Positions 24,226 through 36,100 of a stretch of 64,000 nucleotides of DNA are shown piece after piece. The translations under genes were made by a program, and so were the position numbers. The number at the start of each line of letters is the position of its first letter. Position 1 is the first letter of the stretch. This stretch comes from Macropodus opercularis (taxonomy: Eukaryota; Chordata; Actinopteri; Anabantiformes; Osphronemidae), in the NCBI GenBank assembly GCA_030770545.1, contig CM061097.1:20416501-20480500 (forward strand). Reading direction: 5' to 3'. The notes under the pieces were generated by a model, which made no database searches, was not told the DNA's origin, and was given only the letters and a program-made list of their open reading frames with translations.

Positions 24226-27200
24226 GTGAGACCTTAAACACTAAGTGACCTTTTAGTGACTTATCGTTTTATAGCACTGGCCTGTTTTGGCCGTTTACTC
24301 AGTACATAAAAAAAAAACCATTTACTGTGTATTTGATTGATGCTGTTCTGTGTTTTAATGCACAATGTCTGGCTTTTGTTGTGATTGTTAGTGTCCAAAT
24401 CCGCAGGACAATCCAGGCTGATCCATCTAACATCTCACTTGGCCTTTCAGCTGATTAATGACTCACTGGCATATTCCAGGGCTGAAAGCTTCTGCAGAAG
24501 CCAGTTCAGCTCCCTGGCCACGCTTGAAAAGTCAGAGGAACAAGAAGGGGTCTTGAAGCTCCTTCAGCAGAATGGACTTCACTCACCTATCTGGCTCAGG
24601 GACCCCAGCGAAGCAGCTTCCAAGGCTGTTGCCTTACCCAAGAAGTGTGAGTGGAAACAGTCGACCTAACAAAGAAAAGAATTAAACACAACACAAAGAC
24701 AGTACGTTGAAATGAATCACCAGTGTCTTTGTTCGCTCTTATCTAGATGTACATGTGCCAGCTCTAAACTTCCCAAAGGAGTCCCGTGAGGGTTTTGTTC
24801 GTGTCAACGTAACCTTCCCTGCCCTGTCGTCCGTCAGTGTGTGCGTTCGAGTTCAGTGGGACCCAGACTGGAGGAATGTGTCCACTATCTTCTCCTATGC
24901 TGCACCTGTCTTTATTAATGAGTTCCAGCTGCGGGGCCGAGGGGACATGCCGAGTCTCATCCTCCTTGCGCTCATCATCCATGGCAACCACCTGCCATAT
25001 AAAGCTTCTTTTGTCAATGACGGAGCCTGGCATCACATCTGTGTCACATGGCACCGCAGTAGCAGCCAATGGGCTATCTATGTAGATGGGGAAAGGAAGG
25101 ACATGGGTCACGGCACAGACACGTCAAAGGATATCCACGGAGATGGGATACTCATTCTGGGTCAGGATCAAGACTCCTTTGGAGGAAACTTTACAGAGCC
25201 CTTTGTTGGAAATATCACTGACTTGAATGTTTGGAATATGGCTTTGGAGACAAAACATGTCAATGCCCTCAATGCTTGTTCACCCATGACCCAGGAAGCG
25301 CTTTTCTCCTGGAACTTAGCCAACCTTAGCAGCCACCCAGTGGTAAGAGAAGTGAAGGCCCTTCTGCTTTGCCCAGGTAAGATCACAAACCGTTACCGTG
25401 TTAGACCGCGTTCAGACGTAAAGTCAGCACAACACAAACAATATCATGCAGCAAGGTGCTGGCCAACATGTACAGGTTTGGATTTCTGGTGGAATATTTT
25501 ATGATGTGAGCACATGTTCAGACCAGACACCGGTGAATAGTTTTTTAGCTGACATATTCTATTCTTCTACGGTTTTCCTCACGTTGTATGCGTATGTACA
25601 TTTCAGTGCCAGCAGGGTTGCTTTCAGGTTAAATTATTATTACTTTTTGGTCTCCAGCTTAGCTTAAAACATAGAAATGAGAAATGTAGTTGAATTTGTT
25701 CTGCTGTCAGTTTTCACAGTATCAGCTGTTCCATCCTATTTATTGTTGCTGAGTGTCTGACCATATGATCACGTGAATGTGTTAGCAACAGGTCACCAGT
25801 GGAGGGAGCTGCAGGGCTGTAGAACACTGCAGAGCTGGGCCGACGAACGCCCACTGTTTGACTTCACAGACTGCTCTGATGTGCTGCCATTCATCTGCAG
25901 GAGCAACAAAGGTGAGGCTCCAGTGGTCAAGAGTGGTTTAGATGCGTTGGACATTATGTCTGCAGCACTGCTGAGATTTCTACACGATCAAACTACTTCA
26001 TAAAACGCGTTAGAGCGAGGGTCTAAAGTGTCCAATGTTTTCCATACGTCATCCACACAGACAGTTACTTGAAGATGAAGCAGATGAGTGATTCTCAGAG
26101 CTCTCAGCCTACGACCTTCATGAACCACCTGATGAGGCTCTCAAACAAAACCCAGGTCCACATCTTTTTCTACTTTACCCATGAGGATCCCTTTTCCCAC
26201 TTCCTTCATTATGTGAACATTTCTGTTTTCCAGGTCAAATGTATTTTAATTTAAGACTTCGTTAAGACCATGCCATTTAAAAACGGCTGCCATAGTGACC
26301 TGACACATTATGTAAGAAACATGACGTTGAACTCAAATGCATTAAATGTTATTCATCATATTCCTGCTGTTCGACCACCTGCTTTCCATCGAGCCCCTCG
26401 AAAGATGCACTTTGATTACAATTTAAAATGAACAAATACAGGTTTTGGAGCGGCCACTTCTGAACCAGCCACTGTCAAGGGTGCACAACATATCCCAGGT
26501 GTCTGCACTGCTAGACGTCTCTGTCCAGGCCCTGGAGGACACCCAGCAGGAGGGACTGCAGCCAGTAGACATGGTGTCCCTCATTCAGCTGCTGTCTTTG
26601 GCTGCGGACGTCCCCTCGCAGCCGTTCTCCGATGCCACCAACTACAGCCAGGACAGCATCCAGGAGCTGACCCGGCACTTCATTAGTGTGGCCGACAGCA
26701 TCATCGACGAGGACAACACTCACAAATGGCAGGCCATCAGAGAGGTAGCTCATCGTGCCGTGGCTCTGCACCTTCTCACTTCATTTAGCATGGCCATTAC
26801 TCAAGTACACAGCCTTAAAAGGGTCATTGCGTTAAAGATGTTCTGCAGTGGTTCAAGTTAAATTTAGTGAAGCTAGAAATGAGTGAGTCCAGTCCATCCA
26901 ACCGCCTGAGTCTTATGGAGCAATGCTCTCCCATTATGCAATGGTAGGATGGCTTGTTAACCTGTTTTGGCCTTAGCACAGCACACGTCCCTTTTTGCAG
27001 AGGCTGTTTGCAGTGCACCTATAGCAGTGCCTGTGTCTCTCTAGATCTGCAATTCCAGCAACAAAACACTGGGGGGTAGCATGCTTCTGTTAATGCACTG
27101 CTAGAGGAGCTTTGGAATGACAGAACAGACATTAGACAGGCAGCACCTGCTTCAGGATGTGTTGCTTGGGATTATGTTCATCTTCTGCAACGCTGCACAA

Positions 27201-30200
27201 CATGACTGAAAAAAGAACCTGTGCTTCGGTGGTCAATTCAAATCGATTCAAATGATTCGTTTCGTCACGTACTGTATGTGGAGTTGATGGATCTGCCTTA
27301 TGAGTGTTGTTTAAGTGGATGTTTCTCCCAGCTCTCCACCCAGCTCCCCAACCCCTCAGGCGTCTCAGCGCTCCAAGGCCACCAAGCCCAGGCTCAATGA
27401 AAGAACCACATTCTGAAATTCTGTGGTTGTACTCGTACCCAAATGTCTTCCACTTGGCCCTAGCTCCGTTTCCAAGGCTCAGCTTTAAACAGGCATTCTG
27501 AATTAAGATTGAGTCAATGGCTAAATCCACGATTGAATCGTGCATCGTAAGCCCCTTTATTATACTCAGTGTCCTGTTCAACCCATACATAGATGCTGAC
27601 AAACATTTAACGGCACTGAAAACATTATCTTGTTGAGGATGGTCATTTTGAAAAGGAGCTTTTGGCCACTGTGCTGAGCAAGTTGATGAGTGTTGCTACT
27701 GCTTAGTGCTTTGTGTGTTTTAGGTGGTGAATGGTCCCATGGATGTGATCGAATGTATCGACCGCATGGTCACAAGCCTGAGTCCTCACATGATGGCAGA
27801 GACCGATCACCTAGTCATTCACCGTCCCAATATCAGTGAGTGTCTCTCTTTCCCACTACTTTAAAAATAATATATTTATAATAATATTTAAAATTATATT
27901 TATAATCAACATAATCAAATAAGCATTTAATTAATTCAACACTATGCTTAAACATAGCACAGCATAACACAGCATATTATTATTAATATTATTTTGCCCT
28001 TTGTTTTTCACAGCTTTATTTACTTTACTGTAGTAAAGTATTTAGGTTTTTCAACATTTATGCTTTTAATTTTGTTTTCTCAGTTTAGTGTCAACCTTCC
28101 TCCTTTCAGCTTCTAGTATTATCCTGCATTGACGTATAAATGTCATTTAAACTTTTTGACGCTTTAAGTTTTGTGTACTTTTTGGTTTACAACTTCATTC
28201 AGGTGCTACAGGGGCATAAAAACAGATTTTTTAAACCTATACTTTTCTCTCTACATATATCTCTATCATATATCCGCTGTTTGGGGTGCGACCGTCAGAA
28301 CCTCTCTTGGATCATGTAATACAGCACAAGTGTATTACATCATTACACAATAAGATCAGTTCTTGTTTCATCCACACATGACTGCACTTAGACAGACAAA
28401 CAAACATGCAACAGTCTCAAAAACTGCAGAAAAGCACAGTAATAAATTAAGTATACATGACTAGACTTAGACCAGTGTTTTTCCACTAGTGGCCCTGACA
28501 GATCGTCAGGTGTGCTGTGGGAAATTATTCAGTTTCAACAGATGGAGAAACACTGACATTCTCTTTAATGTGATTGTCTGCTTCTCCAGCAGGTAAGAGG
28601 TCTGAGCCGAAACACACAGCATAGACTTTATCCCCACCGCAACAGCACAGCTACTAATTATTAGATTACTATGATATTATGTTTTATAGCAGTTCACACA
28701 GCAGCTCCATCCACACACACACACTACGGGCAAACACAGACACAAAGACATTCATGCTTGTGTTGAATGCTTGAACACCACGAATTTCAGCTACAGATGA
28801 CTTATACAGACAGAGACCAGGCTGCGGTATGGGTTCTGCACTGTCGCTCAATGACGCCAAGTTCTGTATGGACGAAGGGGAGAGGATGGGCCTGAACTCT
28901 TTCCCAGAGATGGTGCCAGCCTAGAAATACCCACCAAAGCACAAACGCGGAGTCATCAGCACCCTGAACCACAAGGCAGAGAACATTCCCACTTCCACAG
29001 AAGGCGTCTAAAGATGACTCTCACTGACTGATGACTACCCCAGGCTTAACAAACAACAGAACAGCCTGAAACCCAGGCCAGTGGAATAACCAGGTTATTC
29101 CCTACATGGCTGGTGTTTTGGAAAAACCAAAAGGATTTTTGGAAACTACCACATAACTATGTCGACTTCAAATCCACCTACACATACGGCACCAAAACAT
29201 AAGAGAAGCAACAATAGTCTCAGAAGCAGCACAGTAGGAACAACAGCAGCTCCGGTATCAGCAGAATGTCCCCTTTTAAAAGACAAAGGCCATGTTTGAG
29301 GACAACGTTCACATTCTGGACAGAGAAGACGAGTGATTCAAGAGAGGAGTCAGAGAAGCTTGACATGTGCAAACAAACCCCTGCTCCCTCAACAGAGGTG
29401 GAGGCCTCAGACAGAATCAGCTGGTCCAAGGAAGATCTTCCCTCAGACTGAAGAAGCTGCCTGAATATGTGGAGAAACTAGAAGAAAGAATTACAGTCGC
29501 CATGACTCTGGACTTTCAGACAACCTCACCTGGATGACTGAGAATCTCCACAGACAAAGACATTCCAGGACCCCCCTCGTTTGAGGCGCTGCTCGTCATA
29601 CCAACCAACAGCTGATCAGTTGACAGGCAGATGGGTTTTATTTCAAGTCTATCCTTGAGTTTGCTTCATCTACTCAAGTAAAGTGCTTTCATGTGTTCTA
29701 TTCTGTTTATTCCTTCTACTTTTACTTTGTAAAATGTCACTTTCTTTTCACATTTGTTTCTGAGTTTTGATTTGATGTTTATCATTGTCACTGTCTTTTA
29801 TACAACTTTTTAAATTTTTCATACCAGTGGTTTGGTAACAATTTTGATAAAAATAAAACAATTACAGGGATAATGATAATAATAATACTTTCCAGAACAG
29901 AAGGTGATTTCACATGATTACAGTTTAGTTGATCCCTTTTGCTGTGCCTGCGTTTAGCACTCTTTGTCTGGAAGGGAAGTGCTGAAAAATAGTTCAAAAA
30001 TGGATCAAAGATTCTTTTCTCTTCCTGCAGCCCACTTTAGGTTAGCATCCATATCGTTTACCTAACAGCTTTATAGACTGTTGTTGCAGAGACCAGGTCC
30101 TTTACGGTAGTTTAACTGTTTTAATAATTCTACGTAAACTATTACCATTTGAAGGTTCACGGTAGGCATCAACAGTATCTCTCTTAACTGGTCAAGGTGA

Positions 30201-33077
30201 GTAGTGGCTTCTGAGAAGGTCACTAACAGAGCGTTAACACTGATGGGGCCTGGTCCACCTGACCTACCGTACACAAGACCTGGAAAGGGAGAGAAGGATG
30301 GAAGAGAAGTCACTTTTAGAAAAGTACAGTAATCTTGTTGGAGGGACTACATGGACGAAAGTCTTCATGCTGGCTTTGAAAATGCATTAATCAGTGGATA
30401 AATTAGTAGCTTAAGAGAGAGTAAGAAAGTTAAATATGAGCAGTTTACTGCAATAATGTTTGTAACTGCAGCTTCTAATGTGGATGTTCTGTCCTTTCAT
30501 AGTCACGTTTTTATAATAATGGATTTCAACATACACCACCACTTCTACAACCTCACTGTTTCCTTAAGTATTCTTTTTCACCACTCTATGCAGACTGCAT
30601 TCCTGAGCTAAAATAAAGTACTGACTCTTTACAATCCAAGAAAAATATGCAGAGGTTGCCATGGCAACTCTAGTGCAGTTCAGGCTAATCAATCTTGATT
30701 GAATTCAAGTAATTACAATTGGCAGTGTGGTTAATAAAATGTCTGTAGCAAAGTACAAAACAAATAATGTTAAAAATGTGAAAAGAGAACATGTTCTTGA
30801 TCATTTATGCAGACCATTTGTTTGTGTTTGTGTTTTTGTTCTTATTTTCTTGTTTTGCTCTTGAAGAACTTGAGGTGCAGAGTCTCTTGAAAAGATCCAG
30901 AGCAACAACCTTCTGTGGACCTGAGACGGAGAGAAACACCAATCTAGACTGTATATCAGTCCCACATCAGAAGATGCAGGAACTTGCAGGAACCAACGGT
31001 AGGTTGTTGAACGGTGCGAAACCCCATCAGTCATGACGGCGATGTCCTGTCCACTTGCAAGGCGGGTAAATAATACACGTCCCCTTTGCTCTACTGTGAT
31101 GTCTTAACCTTGTGCAGTATGCATTTACAGTAGCTACTCTACTCTAACTGCCAAGGTCTTGCTGAGAATGACGGCAGGAGGCACACTACTAGGTTATTTG
31201 GCAGCCTGGTACAAGCTTAAGAAGGCTTCATCTCCGCTGTGCTTTTGAATACGTAGGCTTGCAGTCGATGACCCTGGTCAACACGTGGTATGGCTCTCTG
31301 CGGCCGCTTTTCAATCCAGAGGAGAATATCACTATGGTTCCTACAGTCAGTGACGGCAGCCAGAGGTAACACTGCGACTGGACTTTTGTGTTAAATGTGG
31401 AACTTTAAAGAGACAAACTGAAAGGGCTTATTGAATTAAAATATTTTTTATTGCAGATGAGCATGTAAGCCCCAAGAACACATTTTTCTCTAGACTCGTA
31501 CATTTGACAGGATTACACAGACTTCAGATTTTTCTTGCATTATTGCTGAAAAAGCATGTGTGACCAAATATTTTAGTTGTAAAAATAGGTCTTTAGCTGA
31601 GGGGGCAGGGAGACACTGTTAAGGCAGATGTTGGAAAGAATTTAAGTTAATAAAGCCCTTTTTTTCTTCCTGGGTCACAAAACCTTAACTTTTGTAATTG
31701 AATATTTTACTGATGAATGTGAAATGTGTTTTTTAAAACAACAACATTTTCTAGACATCTTTCCATCTGCGTCTCATCAGGTATTTGGGCACGGTCCTGG
31801 GTTCTTCAGTTATATCCACCACAGTGCTAGGAGATGAGCAGCCCGTTAGCATGGAGGTGCGCTTTCAGCTGCAGCACAGAGTGCAGGTTGGTAAAACATC
31901 GCAAGATTGGAATCAAAGGCCACTGTCCTGCTGGTTTTCCAACTCGGCTGCCTTGGCTGCCACTGGTCACCTTGATCAGTCAGTTGGCTTTTCCAGCTGC
32001 TGACTGACTGAACACACCCAGGAGCTTGGGCCGGGAGCGCTGGGAAACCAGCAGGACGGTGGCCCTCGAGGTTTGCCCACCCCTGATGGAATCAGTTCAT
32101 TCCTACCGCTCTTAATTTGCTATTCTTGCCCTACAGGGTCCCGTTGGTACTGTGTACGAGCCTGTGTGCGCCTACTGGGATTTTGATGTCGTGTGAGTAC
32201 TGATGAGCATTCTTAAACAGCATGCCTCATGTCTCTGGTTCAAATTTCATTCAGTTTGTCTGTCAATTCCCAAACACCGGTTATGTCAGGGCGCTTCACA
32301 AAGTAAGCTTGAAAATCTTACAGAACACAAAATGATACACAAGAATTATATAGAAAACCTGAGCAAGCACTAGGCAACGGTGGGCAGGAAAAATTCCCTC
32401 TCCACCTCCCGTCCCCTGTATTACCACCGTTATCTTACCTGTTTCATCTAAAAAATGTGATACATGCTGCAAAAGTTTTCGATAGGAAAATGTTTTCATT
32501 CTTAGCATTCCTTTGTGTATGTAGATCTGTAAGTATGTGCTGTTTGTGTCTAACTAGTCCAGAGGCTGGTGGGTGGTGGAATACCAAAGGCTGTGAGGTA
32601 GTGTCCAAACAATATGGATACACTGTATGCTACTGTAACCATACCACCAATTTTGCATTGCTGCTGCAGGTTTATGAAGTCCAGGTAACATTCTTCTCTC
32701 TAGTTATGGTTGTGTGTTTTGTGCAGGCTTAATACACGCTGCTATTTTCAGCTTGTACTCCCTGTGTGTGTGTGTGTATCTGTCAGAGGAGCCCAGAGAA
32801 CGAAAAAGCTCTGCAGGTGCTGACATTTATCGGCTGTGGAGTGTCTCTGTGTGGCCTCCTCTTCACCTTTGTCCTCTTCATTGCTGTGGGGTGAGTCACA
32901 GAAGTCACATAGCGCACTCTGTAAAGCACAGAAGGTGAAAAGCATTTCGTAAACTCTGCCACATTCACATCAATAAATCCAGGGCAAAACAGAACGTTGT
33001 GCTGTGACGATGTGAACAGCACCACAGTGAATCATTTAAAAAATCCTCACAACTACTGAGATCTCCACTCGCATTTT

Positions 33078-33127
<50 letters not shown>

Positions 33128-36100
33128 GTGCGTGTGTGCGTGTGTGCGTGCGTGCACTTTTGCAGTGTACCTAAGTCAGACCGTACCACTGTCCATAAAA
33201 ACCTGATTGTGGCTCTGGGTGTTGCTGAGCTTTTGTTGATGTGCAGTGACTGGGCATCAGACAATGAAGTAAGTTTCCGTCCACTGTAGCATACGTCTAA
33301 TGAATGGTCCATGAATGACGGTTTAAGAGTTATTATTATTATATGATACTGACATAATCTGTTCACATTTTAAGAATGTACAGTTTATAGAACAAAGCCT
33401 TATGTATATATTTGGTTTGTATATATTTATTTTAAATAAATGTAAATGCACAATGCAAATAGGTTAACAAATTTAAAAAAACATATCTCAATTGTGTCAA
33501 TATGTTGTGAAGAAGACACGATGCAAAACAGTGGCGAGTGCAACCACGTCCACAAGGTTGGAAACGTGTTGGTGGCACCAAATAATATATTTTTCAATTA
33601 ATTTCTTAAGTTTGAACGTTTGATATGATTCCTTGTTTTATTTTCTGAAATAGGCTGGAAATATAAATCACTGCAATTTCAGTATCAGTGTCTTTATTTT
33701 TTACTATATACCACAGGACTTATCTCACTTCTCATAATAATACTGTGGTTGAGCTTATTATTGTTACTGCTATTACTACGTTATTATTATTGTAATGTCT
33801 AATCCTCAGGCAGCGTGCTTTGTGGTGACTGCACTGCTCCATCTCTTCTTCATGGCCTCCTTCTCTTGGATGCTGGTGGAGGGTGTTCTGCTCTGGAGCA
33901 AAGTTGTGTCCGTCAACATCAGTGAAGACAGCAGGATGAAGCTCTACTACATCATCGGATGGGGTAAATTCTAACCTTCCGTCAGCTCAGACTATAAATT
34001 ATGACCTGCTGATCTGTACTGTGACACCTTATAAGAGAATAATTGAAGCTAGAATTTGATGGTAATGTATAGATATATAAAGCAATAATGAAAATCATAG
34101 TTTTTAGATTGTGTCTACCAGTAGTAGTACTAGTATTGAGCTACAGTTTCCAGAACAAAGCACGATCCATCCCCAAACCTGTACCTAGCCTAACGAAAAC
34201 ACTCTGCAGCTGCTACTGTTGCTCCATCCACCTGTGACTGTGTGTTATGTCGCATAAAGTCTGAGAATGAGAACCACATATGCTTAATATTAAGATGTTC
34301 TTCTCTACTTTCTGAATGTTCCCCTTTAGACTAAATAAACCAAGAAAACCAAACAGACTAAATATTCTCTGCAACAGACGCAGGAGCAGTCACTGTTCCT
34401 TGAGATGTAAACATGGGTTTTGTTGTCATAGCAATCGATACCTTACTTATTTGTTGTTTGTGGAATTGTTTTTCAGGACTACCTGTTCTGATAGTTGGTG
34501 TCACATTGGCAGTATCAGTGGAAAAGTACAGGGCAGATGATCAGTGTTGGCTCAGTGTGACCACGGACACTATCTGGGCCTTTGTGGGACCTGTTATATT
34601 AATCTTGGCGGTAGGTCATCCGTACTAGAGTAATTTGTCTGTTTACACACACACACTGTCATTGTAATTTTAAAAGGATTTCTTATCTAAATGTGATTAA
34701 TTAAATGTGTAGGTTTGTGACATGGACCAAATGTTTAGACACTGTACACAGTATCCTTTCTATAGGAACAAGGCCTGTGGGAACCTAGAGGAGCGTGCTG
34801 CTCCTGCCACACACAGCTGTAACATACATGTAGTCACGTCCATGTGTCTCTATACATGTTCATTATGTTTTCATGATAGTTTTATCCATGCATTGTGTTT
34901 TAAATCAGTTTAACAATAATTATGACAATACAAGCTTTCTTAAATATGAGTAGAAGAACTTAGGCTCTTTGCCCAATGGTATATGTGCAGGACCTCTACT
35001 TGCATCATTAACCCGTTTTGATTAGTGAGCTCCCACAATGCACCTGTGCCTGTATCTGCACACGTATGATCATTGGGTAATATTACAATAATCTGAAGTT
35101 GGCAGTTGTTCTGTAGCGTGTCCAGAAATAGAGCAGGGCAGTACCAAGGCAGAGAAGAAGACTTTAAAGACAGGATCCCAAACACTCACCAAAGTTCCTG
35201 TAAACAGAGAGGAAATTCTGGAAGTGAAGTGCAATGTTACTACTACTACTACTACTTTCTTCTCAAGAAGGTAAATGTTTACTCTACATGTTGGCTGGAG
35301 ACCAGGAGCATCTGCATCGACACATCTCGTGTACTCCGGAGGTCGTGATGATGCTGTTGTCCTGTTTCTGCAGGTCAATGCAGTTGTGCTGTGTCGGGTT
35401 GTCATGGTGACTGTTTCCAGTGCTCATCGTCGAGCAAAGATGCTCAGTCCAAGCTCAGCATCGAAGATTCAAACCTTTGACCTTACCTGGTGAGAGATAT
35501 TGACTTCTCTCTCGCTGTCTCTCCTCCTTCTTTTGCTGTATTCTGTTTCATAAGTTATTTTTTATCACGCACCCACGCTCTCTCACACACATGCCCACTT
35601 GTTTCCTTTTAAGCAGAGCCAGCTAGAGTGCAGTCAATAGAGACAGTGTGAGTGATTGGGAGTCTGCTGTGGGAGTTGTGAGTGCTTATCAGCTTAACAC
35701 CTGGCCCAACACAACTGTGTGTCTTTGTGTGTGTGTTTACATAGATTATGTTAAAGCTGTCTTTGTAAGGACATTGGACTGGTCCAGGATTTCTTTGATT
35801 TGGAGGAAGTTACGTAGGTCTGGGTTACAGTGAGAGTTAGGTAATAGGCTGTGATGGTTAGGGTTAGAAAAGGCACTGCAATTTGAGCAAAACTACATTT
35901 TTGGGTGTGTATTTTTGCTTGACACATACATGACAAGGTTTGACCTCTACTTTATTTAAAAAAAACATAATTATATGATCAACGTGAAACACCTGAGATT
36001 GAGAGAAGGAGAACAAAGGTTCACTTTAACAAGCTGGTTCTCTTACTGAGGACTGTTTGACACATGGACATATTTTATCTGGGTACAGGGCCTTGATAAA

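Noticed and set aside
27132..27602. A 156-codon minus-strand open frame in adgrd2 intron 7
   Set aside because: No recognisable domain, low complexity (GLGGLGALRRLRGWGAGWRAG), no splice or promoter context; likely chance.
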